Source: Lyngbya sp. CCAP 1446/10 (GTDB lineage Bacteria > Cyanobacteriota > Cyanobacteriia > Cyanobacteriales > Microcoleaceae). Taken from it: a stretch of DNA of 64,000 nt. The stretch spans positions 1 through 64,000 of the forward strand of contig NZ_JAIGNI010000016.1 in the NCBI RefSeq assembly GCF_026130175.1, in the 5' to 3' direction. Every line of letters begins with the position of its first letter. Within the stretch, counting starts at the first letter, position 1. Shown here one piece after another: positions 36,138-44,710 of this stretch. Both the position numbers and the translations under genes were made by a program. The notes below the pieces were generated by a model. That model was not told the DNA's origin. It ran no database searches and saw only the letters and a list, made by a program, of their open reading frames with translations.

Positions 36138-36920
36138 TCAAGCATTCGGATCGATGCCCAATTCCCGAAGTTGACGCGCGAGTGATTCGCTGCGCTGGCG
36201 TTCAGTTTCTAATTGGGCGATCGCACTTTGGGCCCTTTGCCTTTCTTGTTCAGCCCTTTGTCGTTCCAATTCCGATTTTTCCGAACTCCAAAGCAGCAAA
36301 TTTCCCGCTGAATCCCACCACCGCAACCAGTGCATAGTTGTACCCAATCGGGTTCCGTACCAAATACCCAAAAACAAATTAATTTCTGGTATCCAGTAAC
36401 GTCCCTCCGCTGTCGGTGACTGCAAAACATATTGATTTTCTTGCAGACAGCGCACTTCCAAATCTGGTTCGTAAGGGTCAAAAATAACGTAGGTAGAAAT
36501 CTGCCAAATTTGCTCGTAACAATACAGTTTTCCGTAAGGATATTTGGCGCGCACCGAGTATTCCCCAGCGTCGGTTTCTGAGATAAATTCCATCGCTATG
36601 GCAACTCGATCGCCCTCCAAAGACGGTGTGTAACTGCGGCGAATCACTCCTTCGGCTAACGGCAATACTCGCGGCACGTACATCCAGTCTGGCGCTTTCA
36701 CTACCGTCTTTTGATTGACCGTAGTAGCGATCGCAAAATTCGACGCAATCAACATTTCGGGTTGGATGCGATCGGACGTACCGAGGGCATCCGTCAGCGC
36801 GGCCGCCAGCGGTGGCTGTTGAATATTTTCCGCCGAATATTCCGGTAAGATAAAGTCTGATGGCAGTTTTTCCCAGGTAACAACTGGCTCTTGTTTCGCG
36901 GGATTAATTTGGAGAACCAT
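36138..36920 (-). CDS. Uma2 family protein with C-terminal coiled coil
   Basis: The Uma2 core spans about residues 15-200 (LIASNFAIATTV, KAPDWMYVPRV, IAMEFISETD, YEQIWQISTYVIFDP). A charged heptad helix follows, E.QRAEQERQRAQ..IAQLE, ending LARQLRELGIDPN, a tail common to many cyanobacterial Uma2 proteins. The coiled coil suggests oligomerisation. Confidence 0.9.
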   Translation of the reverse strand: MVLQINPAKQEPVVTWEKLPSDFILPEYSAENIQQPPLAAALTDALGTSDRIQPEMLIASNFAIATTVNQKTVVKAPDWMYVPRVLPLAEGVIRRSYTPSLEGDRVAIAMEFISETDAGEYSVRAKYPYGKLYCYEQIWQISTYVIFDPYEPDLEVRCLQENQYVLQSPTAEGRYWIPEINLFLGIWYGTRLGTTMHWLRWWDSAGNLLLWSSEKSELERQRAEQERQRAQSAIAQLETERQRSESLARQLRELGIDPNA

Positions 36921-37130
36921 AGATTAGTTCCTAGCTGTTGCGATGAATCTATTTTATCAGAATTGTTGGCAATTCACTATTGTTCTAGTTAACTTTATTC
37001 ATCACCATCTATTTAATACCTTCGCACGTCAATGTCAAGATTTATTAAATATTCGCAAGCAGGCACTGACAGAACGCCAAGTTTTATCTAGAATTAAAAA
37101 TAATTAAGCCGTGAAAATCAAAGTAATAAA

Positions 37131-38156
37131 ATGTCTGAACTTAGACAAAATCTAATTACCAGAGATTGGGTAATCATCGCCACCGAACGGGCGAAAAGAC
37201 CGGACGAATTTGCCAACAAAAAAAAGTTGATGGTAGCAGTACCGCCATACCGTGCCGATTGCCCGTTTTGCGTGGGAAATGAAGAAGACGGAACCTTAGA
37301 AACTTACCGTTTGAGTGATGAAGGGACTGGCTGGAAAGTCAGGGCAATGACTAACAAATATCCCGCCCTCTCCCCGACAGCAGAACGGCTCAGAATATCA
37401 TCAGGAATTTACCGCACAATGTCGGGAATCGGCGTTCACGAAGTAATTGTCGAACACCCGCGACATGATTTGACGACTGCTTTGTTGACCGTTGAAGAAG
37501 TTGCCAACATACTTTTAGTATACCGCCAGCGCTATTTAGAAATTAGAAAATATCCTTACATTGAAACAATTGTGATCTTCAAAAATCACGGCCCAAGTGC
37601 CGGAACTTCTATCGAACATCCTCACTCGCAAATAGCAGCTACGCCCGTTGTGCCTAACCAATTTCGCAGGCGGATCGACGAAGCTATTAGATATTTTGAC
37701 GACACGGGAGAATGTTTGTTTTGCCGGACTTTGGAAGATGAGTTAGCGACGGGTGAAAGAGTAATTTTTGAAAGCAAAGATTTTGTCGCTTGTATCCCTT
37801 TTGCTGCACTTTCGCCCTTTCATATTTGGATTTTTCCGCGCCGACATTCGTCTTCGTTTGATGATATTACTGATGCGGAAATTATTGGTCTTGCTGATAC
37901 TTTGAAAACTGTACTCGCTCAGCTTTATTACGGATTGAACGATCCAGATTATAATTATAGTATTCGATCGGTTCCAACTGCCGAACAAGGAACCAAATAC
38001 TTTCACTGGTATATCGCAATTATTCCCAGAGTCACGAAGCAGGCTGGGTTTGAGTTGGGTAGCGGGATGTTTATCAATACTGCTTTGCCGGAGGAAAGTG
38101 CCGAGTTTTTGCGATCGATCGCAATTCCTGGCGATCGTAATTTCCGACCAACCTGA
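37131..38156 (+). CDS. galT: Galactose-1-phosphate uridylyltransferase
   Basis: GalT exchanges UMP between UDP-glucose and galactose-1-phosphate in the Leloir pathway. The HIT-superfamily motif H163-P-H165-S-Q sits in SIEHPHSQIAATPVVP, with His165 as nucleophile. CPFCVGNE supplies the zinc Cys pair. The C-terminal half has FPRRHSSSFDD and HWYIAIIPR, and the length of 341 residues is normal. No galK or galE is next to it. Confidence 0.94.
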   Translation: MSELRQNLITRDWVIIATERAKRPDEFANKKKLMVAVPPYRADCPFCVGNEEDGTLETYRLSDEGTGWKVRAMTNKYPALSPTAERLRISSGIYRTMSGIGVHEVIVEHPRHDLTTALLTVEEVANILLVYRQRYLEIRKYPYIETIVIFKNHGPSAGTSIEHPHSQIAATPVVPNQFRRRIDEAIRYFDDTGECLFCRTLEDELATGERVIFESKDFVACIPFAALSPFHIWIFPRRHSSSFDDITDAEIIGLADTLKTVLAQLYYGLNDPDYNYSIRSVPTAEQGTKYFHWYIAIIPRVTKQAGFELGSGMFINTALPEESAEFLRSIAIPGDRNFRPT

Positions 38157-38316
38157 AGTATAAAAAAATACAATGTGTCAAGGAATGTCCCAGACGAAGA
38201 CGGCAGACAATTTAATGATTTTCAATCATCGGTTGAAATAGAGAATTTAAATCTGCAACAGCTTAATTTACGCTCAAAATTTATCAACGTACAAATACTG
38301 ATGGATTTTACCAAAC

Positions 38317-38601
38317 TCAGAATAAACTTTCGACATAATGCCAGCGGTCATCGCTAAAATTAGCTCTCAATATATCTCTAATTTTACCATCGATCGATAA
38401 TCTCGCCTCGCCAGACTCAGCACTCTCGCCGATTTCGCAACTGTCATCAGATAAATGTTCTTGGAGGTGGGCCAGAGTATTGGCGAAATTAGCCAGAAAA
38501 TAATGTTCATCCACCCACGCTGTCGGATCTGGGATGTTTGGACTCCCAAAAGCCCGATCGACTAAATCTTGTTTTGCAGTATCATCAGTCTGGTTTTTCA
38601 T
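38317..38601 (-). CDS. Hypothetical small acidic protein
   Basis: An unrecognised protein of 94 residues from the Met at 38601 (three more from 38610). It is acidic, with no membrane segment, and has a Trp-Val-Asp-Glu-His-Tyr stretch and a final DDRWHYVESLF. Nothing around it suggests a role. Confidence 0.45.
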   Translation of the reverse strand: MKNQTDDTAKQDLVDRAFGSPNIPDPTAWVDEHYFLANFANTLAHLQEHLSDDSCEIGESAESGEARLSIDGKIRDILRANFSDDRWHYVESLF

Positions 38602-38756
38602 GGAGCCCATTTAGATAGAATTTGCAACTTATCCCAATCTTAAGCTTAATTTTGAACGCTGGTGCGATCGCGATCGGCCCACCGCTGTGACAAAATTGTG
38701 GAATTTGTGCGATCGCGATCGAGGTTGTTTTGGCGATCGAGTGTTATCATAGCACA

Positions 38757-39734
38757 TCACCGCCAGCGATCCATAATTTGCACATTCGGCAAAATCGACT
38801 TAGGTATCATTCCGTGAACTCCTTTGCGGGGATTATTCACAGCCTGAGTAATCCGAAAATTGACGGCGAGGGAACAGAAAACATAGGCATCTTCTTCTTG
38901 AAAACCTGCATACTTTTGTAGCCAATTAACCGTCTGTTTTACCGCCATATCAAAGGCATCATCTAATGTTTGACCAAAACCCATAGTCACAATATGAGTA
39001 GGAGTTTCAGCAAACGGAAATATATAAAATAAATCCTTGCGTAAGATGATTTTAATAGTCCCATTCATCGAAGTTTCAATCGCCGTACCATTAACTTCAC
39101 CATCTCCTTGTGCCGAATGTCCATCACCGATAGACAGCAAACCACCACGCACCGCAATAGGTAAAAATAACCGCGTTCCTGGTTGCAATTCCTGATTATC
39201 CATATTACCTCCGTAGCGTTGTGGAGGAATAGAAGAACGGTTGATTTCAAAATCCGCAACGCCGATAATTCCGAAGAATGGATTTAGGGGAATCTTAACG
39301 CCACTATCTGCGGGAAATTCCGCAATCTTTTCTTCTAAATCTAGCGGAATAAATCGCAATTTAGGATCAGGAAAATATTTAGGTAAAACTCCCCATCCGG
39401 CGCGAATTGCATTGAATCCTACTGATAAACTTGGGTAAACTTCCTCGATATGAATCTCTAAAACGTCTCCGGGTTCTGCCTTATTAACATAAATCGGGCC
39501 TGTTAGCAAGTGCGGGCCTGGGCCGACTTTGCGGTTGTCAGGTAAATTCTGACAAATATCTAAAAATTCCGGGGTAAGAAATTCCGGCGGGGCCTTGTCA
39601 GCAACATAATATCCTGAATAGGTTTCGATATCGATGCGATCGCCCGAATCGACAGTTAAAGCAGGTTCCAGCTTGGGAGAGAAACCGCCTAAGTGTACGG
39701 TTTTGCAGTTAGCCTTGAGAAGGTGGTGAGTCAT
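38757..39734 (-). CDS. Acetamidase/formamidase family protein
   Basis: The signature GDGHSAQGDGEVNG is that of the FmdA/AmdA family, zinc amidases that release ammonia from formamide or acetamide. KVGPGPHLLTGPIYV and NPFFGIIGVA are also characteristic. The start at 39734 (MTHHLLKANC) fits the family and gives 325 residues; the open frame upstream to 39902 is not protein-like. In a cyanobacterium it could scavenge nitrogen. Confidence 0.92.
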   Translation of the reverse strand: MTHHLLKANCKTVHLGGFSPKLEPALTVDSGDRIDIETYSGYYVADKAPPEFLTPEFLDICQNLPDNRKVGPGPHLLTGPIYVNKAEPGDVLEIHIEEVYPSLSVGFNAIRAGWGVLPKYFPDPKLRFIPLDLEEKIAEFPADSGVKIPLNPFFGIIGVADFEINRSSIPPQRYGGNMDNQELQPGTRLFLPIAVRGGLLSIGDGHSAQGDGEVNGTAIETSMNGTIKIILRKDLFYIFPFAETPTHIVTMGFGQTLDDAFDMAVKQTVNWLQKYAGFQEEDAYVFCSLAVNFRITQAVNNPRKGVHGMIPKSILPNVQIMDRWR

Positions 39735-39968
39735 GTCTATTTGAAATTGAGGATGCTTTAATGGTATTAAGACTGTTATATCGCAAGTCTCAATCATTTT
39801 TGAAAAAGATTCTGTTTTGATGAACCGCGGAGGGCACTGACAAAGAAAATGGAGAGAAATGGAGATATAAGAAAATGTAAAAAAATGGTTGACGTTTGAC
39901 ATAAATAAACGTCCAAACCTGTCAGGGAGATTGCCAAATATAGAATTTGTAATCGCTATTCTTGCTTC

Positions 39969-40012
39969 ACATGACTACTTACTAATGACTGCTGACTACT
40001 GACTACTGACTA
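39969..40012 (+). repeat. TGACTAC heptad array
   Basis: TGACTACTTACTAATGACTGC followed by TGACTACTGACTACTGACTAC, 7-bp units as in the array before truB. It lies 20 bp before the metallophosphatase start. Confidence 0.75.
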
Positions 40013-40033
40013 CAGAATAATGAGCAATAACTT

Positions 40034-41818
40034 ATGTTAACACCATTGCCCGATCAATTAGAAAATTCCCAAGGTTCTTCTCGTAACCTGTGGTTTTTTT
40101 CCGTTTTGATTTTGATTATCCTCTTATTAGGTTTGATTCTGCAATCTTTCCTCAACCAACCCCAACTTTTAACCGATCCGTTTCTGCAACTCCCAACAAC
40201 TAACTCAGTGCGAGTTGTTTGGTTCACCGAATTTTACGGAACTCGCAATATTGTTGCTTACGGCGAAAATTTGAGTAAAATTGCGACTGCAAATACTACC
40301 AAGCTAAGCCGCACTCGCGAAGACAAAGACTCGCACATCTCCGATAAAATGAAACAGGGCATAACTGGCACAAATCCTATTATTCGCCCCATCTGGCGAC
40401 ACGAAGCAGAAGTTACCAATTTAATACCCGGTGTTCGCATTCCCTATCTAGTGACTAGCGAAACTAAAGGCGGCGCATCTGTTAGTAGCAAAATTTTCAG
40501 CCTTTCTCCGACACCAGCAGCAGGAATTGGTCTAAAAATTCTGTTCACTTCCGACCATCAATTGATGCCGATGACAGCCGCTAATCTCCAGAAAGTTGCA
40601 GAAACAATTGACAAAGTTGATGCGGTTTTCATGGCAGGTGATTTAATTAATATACCTGATCGCGCTTCCGAATGGTTCGACGACAACCGAGGCCGCGCGT
40701 TTTTCCCCGGTTTGCAAGGCCGCGCCTTCTCCGAACTCGACAAAAACGGCATCAAAACCCTGTACAAAGGCGGCGAACTGATCCAAAACGCGCCTATATT
40801 TCCCGCGATTGGAGACCATGAAATTATGGGTAGGTTTTCAACTAGCAGCACCCTCAACGACCAGTTTAATGACTCTTTCCCCCGCGCTGCTGTGGAAAAA
40901 ATATATCCATACCTAACTCAAAAATATGGGGTGAAAGACAAAGATGTTTTGTTGAAAAACAATAGTTTTAATAGCGATACTTACAACGAAATTTTTAGTT
41001 TACCCAGTGACGAAAATTATTATGCCGTGACTTTTGGGGACATACGATTAGTGACTTTGTATGCTGCGAATATCTGGCGGACTCCGAATTTAGATCCGGG
41101 GGCTAGAGGCAGGTATCGGGAACGAGACGAAGATTTTGATCGTCCCGAAAAATGGGGATACGGACAGCATATTTTTGAGCCAATTATGAAAGGTAGTGCT
41201 CAATATTCTTGGCTCGAACAAGAGTTATATAGTGCGGAATTTCAGCGGGCTAAATATAAAATTGTGATGTTTCACCATCCGCCGCATTCTCTGGGTGACA
41301 ATATTGTACCTGCTTATACTGACCCTGTACAAATAGTTGATCGCACTTCGGATGGTGAGATTAAGATGGTGCGTTACGAGTATCCGAAACAGCAAGATTA
41401 TCTGATTCGGGATGTGGCGCCACTGCTAGAAACGGCGGGGGTGCAGTTAGTTTTGTACGGACATTCGCACTTGTGGAATCGGTTTGTAAGTTCCAGCGGA
41501 ATGCACTTTTTGGAGACTTCTAATGTGGGCAACAGTTACGGTGCGTTTGCGGGGAGAAAGCGCCGATTTGTGCCGCCGGGATATCGGGAGGATTACAGCG
41601 CTATTGGAGACCCGAACGGATTGGAACCTGTGGTGCCAACTGTGGCGCCTTTGTTGGGCCAAGATGGGCTGCCATTGCCGTACATTGAGAGCAATGATAT
41701 TACGGCTTTTAGTGTTTTTGATACAGGGAACGGTACGGTTAGCAGCTATTATTTTGATACGCGGAAACCGGAATCGGAAGTGGTGAAGTTTGATGAGTTT
41801 AAGTTCAAAAAATTGTGA
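40034..41818 (+). CDS. Membrane-anchored metallophosphatase, purple acid phosphatase-like
   Basis: One transmembrane anchor (residues about 20-42) is followed by an N-terminal fibronectin-like region with VRVVWFTEF. The calcineurin-like phosphoesterase domain follows with ILFTSDHQL, VFMAGDLIN, AIGDHEI, MFHHPPHS and LYGHSHLWNR, the five metal-site motifs in order. The first Asp motif is SDHQ instead of the common GDxG, so one ligand block is altered. It probably acts in the periplasm on phosphate esters. 594 residues. Confidence 0.85.
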   Translation: MLTPLPDQLENSQGSSRNLWFFSVLILIILLLGLILQSFLNQPQLLTDPFLQLPTTNSVRVVWFTEFYGTRNIVAYGENLSKIATANTTKLSRTREDKDSHISDKMKQGITGTNPIIRPIWRHEAEVTNLIPGVRIPYLVTSETKGGASVSSKIFSLSPTPAAGIGLKILFTSDHQLMPMTAANLQKVAETIDKVDAVFMAGDLINIPDRASEWFDDNRGRAFFPGLQGRAFSELDKNGIKTLYKGGELIQNAPIFPAIGDHEIMGRFSTSSTLNDQFNDSFPRAAVEKIYPYLTQKYGVKDKDVLLKNNSFNSDTYNEIFSLPSDENYYAVTFGDIRLVTLYAANIWRTPNLDPGARGRYRERDEDFDRPEKWGYGQHIFEPIMKGSAQYSWLEQELYSAEFQRAKYKIVMFHHPPHSLGDNIVPAYTDPVQIVDRTSDGEIKMVRYEYPKQQDYLIRDVAPLLETAGVQLVLYGHSHLWNRFVSSSGMHFLETSNVGNSYGAFAGRKRRFVPPGYREDYSAIGDPNGLEPVVPTVAPLLGQDGLPLPYIESNDITAFSVFDTGNGTVSSYYFDTRKPESEVVKFDEFKFKKL

Positions 41819-41965
41819 GTCTGGACGAAGAGTATTTCCCATTTTTAGCCCAGGCTTTGACAGAACGGACATTGCATCTCTAAAACTTAAATCATTGTCC
41901 TAATTCTATCTATCACAAGTCAGAAAACCAGTGCCCGAATCTTGATGAAGATCGTTTTATTTTTG

Positions 41966-42077
41966 GGTGTTGCTTAATCAGGGTATGAAAAAGAATCAGG
42001 CAAAAATCAAGAAGCTTTGTGGACAATGGTTTTTATGATTTGCATATTTAGCCGTTCATACCGTAAATCAGCCCGAA
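41966..42077. mobile_element. MITE family D, copy 2, reverse orientation
   Basis: It begins GGTGTTGCTTAATCAGGGTATGAA and ends TTCATACCGTAAATCAGC. It matches the reverse complement of 12083-12195 at about nine in ten positions over its length. The last bases of the right end differ, so this copy is decayed. No gene is present between 41819 and 42356. Confidence 0.85.
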
Positions 42078-42196
42078 GACGGCGAACAGAATTCGCGTCT
42101 ACATAAACGATGTCCGAACTCAGAGGGACTGAGGAAAATAACGTAATTTTAACCACTCATTCTTCAACCGGCGGAGGCGGGTTTTGTCTGTATCGA

Positions 42197-42243
42197 CGCG
42201 AATTCTATTCGCCCGGTATCGACGCGAATTTTATTCGCCCGGT
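42197..42243 (+). repeat. Tandem 24-bp repeat
   Basis: GACGCGAATTCTATTCGCCCGG and GACGCGAATTTTATTCGCCCGG lie in tandem with TATC between them, and an inverted GAATTCGCGTC is at 42091-42101. Confidence 0.7.
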
Positions 42244-42356
42244 CTTCTGTATTTCATGCGATCGCAATTTACGATATCATATCACTACGAGCAACGCAGC
42301 AATCCCAAGTCTGACCGATCGCCCGTGGCTACCTGCCTTTTGAACATTGATGATTT

Positions 42357-42968
42357 TTGAGCGCCTTGAAATACTACAGCCAACATCCTAACGCTTTCTC
42401 GATCGACTATCTCAACGATTTACGAGGAGCAATACTAGCCTCACCTTACTTTGCAATCAACAACCTCAACCGCGATTTCATCGGCACAAAAGGCTTCTCC
42501 GTAGTATTTGGGCGCGCCCAAATCGCCGAAGTAGAGCGTCGCTTCCCCTTCTTCAAACCCTATCTAGACCAAGCATTACAGCCTGAATGCAACGCTTTTT
42601 ACCTCAACCCCCTGTTGCTGGGCGAAGGTTCCCGCGTAGATGCCCATATCGATCGATCCTTGCGATCGTACTGCAAAACCGTCGAACCTCCCGCAGCCGT
42701 CAGCGTATTGTACGTACAAGTGCCCCCAAATTTGCAAGGAGGAGAGTTAATACTGCGACGCAACAAACAGCAAGTCGGACAGATTAAGCCGCAAGCCAAC
42801 TCACTAATCTATTTTCAAGGAGATTTGACACACTCTGTCAACGCTGTTAAAAGTACCGGGACTCGCTTGAGTTTGGTTTGCGAACAGTACAGTTTGAGCG
42901 CCACAGAATTACAAGATATTCCCGGATTTACGGTGGAATCTAGGGCCGCGAAAGCAAAGAGTAAGTGA
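42357..42968 (+). CDS. 2-oxoglutarate/Fe(II)-dependent oxygenase
   Basis: The 203-residue protein has a double-stranded beta helix with iron ligands H97 and D99 in DAHIDRS, H159 in GDLTHSV and the 2OG-binding R170 in TRLSLV. PPNLQGGELIL is the usual strand before. Small enzymes of this type hydroxylate amino acids or natural products; substrate not readable. The start is TTG at 42357, which gives a full domain; no ATG is available upstream in frame. Confidence 0.82.
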   Translation: MSALKYYSQHPNAFSIDYLNDLRGAILASPYFAINNLNRDFIGTKGFSVVFGRAQIAEVERRFPFFKPYLDQALQPECNAFYLNPLLLGEGSRVDAHIDRSLRSYCKTVEPPAAVSVLYVQVPPNLQGGELILRRNKQQVGQIKPQANSLIYFQGDLTHSVNAVKSTGTRLSLVCEQYSLSATELQDIPGFTVESRAAKAKSK

Positions 42969-43332
42969 TGTTTATTCGATCCTTGATATCATATCCGTTC
43001 AATGAATCACAATGCTTGTAGGTGCGGGTTCACCAAAAATCTCTGACTCAAACTAACAATATCTATAAACCCGCCCCCACCACGCCACAAAAATCGATCG
43101 CGCGCAATTCAACGGACATGAGATGAGCTAGTATGGTGCGTCAGCTTTAAATCATCAATTATCGATCGCATAACCCGCCGCCGTGGCACCCTACAAATTT
43201 CATCCCATACATCCGCTACATCCGCTACATAATCCGTTGCCGAACTTTCTGCTGTGCGATCGCCACGAGTGTTTCAGTTTCGCAGTTTGCTATAATTACT
43301 TACACGGGTTTTGATGCTAAGGAACCAAGTCT
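42969..43332. other. Gene-free stretch
   Basis: No gene seen. It holds a partial GGTGCGTCAGC repeat near 43135 and several ACATCCGCTAC units near 43210-43230. Confidence 0.5.
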
Positions 43333-43584
43333 ATGACTATTGCGATTTCCCTCAGTCCAGAAATAGAGGCACTGCTTCGCGAAAAAGCCGATCGACAGGG
43401 ACAAGATATTAGCATTGTGGCTGCCCAATTGCTAACTCTAATTTTGGAATCGGAAACACCAGACTCCCAAGAAGATATTCAGGCTATCCAGCAGGGTTTG
43501 GATGATTTTGATTGCGGACGATTTAGTTCTTTTGACGAATTTGCTGAATCACAGCGGCGCAAGTACAATTTACCAGCCAATTGA
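43333..43584 (+). CDS. RHH-like antitoxin of a RelE-type module
   Basis: The 83-residue protein begins MTIAISLSPEIEALLREKAD, a ribbon-helix-helix-like opening, and ends with FDEFAESQRRKYN. The next gene, a RelE/ParE-like toxin, starts within its TGA. This places it as the antitoxin of an intact pair. Confidence 0.82.
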   Translation: MTIAISLSPEIEALLREKADRQGQDISIVAAQLLTLILESETPDSQEDIQAIQQGLDDFDCGRFSSFDEFAESQRRKYNLPAN

Positions 43585-43928
43585 TGACATATCGCATAGA
43601 AATTTCCAGCGTTGCACAAGCAGAAGTTGACAGTATATTTCTGCGGATTTCTCAGGTGATGTCACTAGAGAAAGCTAGGGAGTGGTATGATGGATTGTTG
43701 AATGAGATCGCATCTCTATCGTCAATGCCAAAACGCTGTCCTTTGGCAAGGGAAAATCGATACTTCAGTAAGGAAATTCGGCAGCTAATCTACGGTAAAG
43801 GACGCAATTCATACCGTATTCTTTTCGCAATTGTAAAAAGTGAAGAGGTGTCCACAGTTCGCATCCTGCGTATTCGACACGCTGCACAACAAACTCTTGG
43901 TGAGAACCTGGAGTCTGATAAAGGATAA
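43584..43928 (+). CDS. RelE/ParE-family toxin
   Basis: The protein of 114 residues has YRIEISSVAQAEVDSIFLRI, AREWYDGLLNEIASL, PKRCPLARE and IRQLIYGKGRNSYRILFAIV..VSTVRILRIRHAAQ, matching this toxin family. I used the ATG at 43584 that overlaps the antitoxin TGA (TGATG); a TTG one codon earlier is also open. The module looks intact. Confidence 0.88.
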   Translation: MTYRIEISSVAQAEVDSIFLRISQVMSLEKAREWYDGLLNEIASLSSMPKRCPLARENRYFSKEIRQLIYGKGRNSYRILFAIVKSEEVSTVRILRIRHAAQQTLGENLESDKG

Positions 43929-44084
43929 TCAGCTAGTATCGTGCGTCAGCTTTCAACTCTCAATTATCAAATAACGCCCTGCTGACAAACCTTACAACTC
44001 AAATCCTGCGGTTACGTGCGCTCCGGGCGATCGACCCTCCGACCAAAAAACTCAAATTCCGTAGCCTACGATACATTTATTTTC

Positions 44085-44339
44085 TTAATCATTGTTTACA
44101 CTTTCCAAGTGTAGAGAGTGTACTCTCCATAATTCTCCAAAATCTAAACAAGTGCGTTGTTTGCTGGACTGCGATTTATCGATCGCCCAACAGTGAAAAA
44201 CCATAAGTAGTTTTGACCAGAATTCATCGGAATTGACTCGCACAAAATTTTTGAGCTTACCAGGGCGAAGATTAGCTACTAAATCTGTGCAGCGCCGACA
44301 TCTATCATGTTGACTCAAGTTAGTACAGGCTCCTGTCAT
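44085..44339 (-). CDS. Hypothetical small Cys-containing protein
   Basis: 84 residues with an N-terminal CTNL..HDRCRRC pattern that could bind a metal, then a hydrophobic helix. Not recognised. It may be real because similar NLxQHxRCxxC starts occur in small cyanobacterial proteins, but there is no further support. Confidence 0.35.
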   Translation of the reverse strand: MTGACTNLSQHDRCRRCTDLVANLRPGKLKNFVRVNSDEFWSKLLMVFHCWAIDKSQSSKQRTCLDFGELWRVHSLHLESVNND

Positions 44340-44511
44340 CTATTTTATTGCTAATAACTGAAATTCAACCGCATCTATCTAACACTGGATTCTCATCAAC
44401 ACGGACGGCCAAGAAATTCCGCCTCGCTCCTCCAATCTTTGAGAGCCTGCCAAAAAAGGCATTCTCCAAAAAGTGAGTTCAGACTAAAAATGTTGGGTAA
44501 ATCTCAGATGT

Positions 44512-44617
44512 TGCACCATTCTCAAGAACAGGCAAGATGCCTGTTACACAAGATATCAAATTTCTTATGGGGTGGGCATCCCGCCCTTAAAAGGCTTATT
44601 TGTAATGGTGCAAGATG
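44512..44617. repeat. GTTGCACCATT inverted repeat with nested hairpins
   Basis: GTTGCACCATT at the left and AATGGTGCAAGAT at the right enclose AACAGGCAAGATGCCTGTT and GGGCATCCCGCCC hairpins. It resembles a short palindromic element and sits about 100 bp before glnN. The rest of 44340-44710 holds no gene. Confidence 0.55.
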
Positions 44618-44710
44618 TAAGGTAAACCCAACATATTCATCAATGGTTAGACTTCTGCTAACCTATATTTTTTCACAATTACTCGTCCCATAATCCCCAT
44701 AAAAACAACC

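Noticed and set aside
42110-42343. 77-codon open frame
   Set aside because: It is built from the 24-bp tandem repeat and adjacent non-coding DNA; no protein-like pattern.
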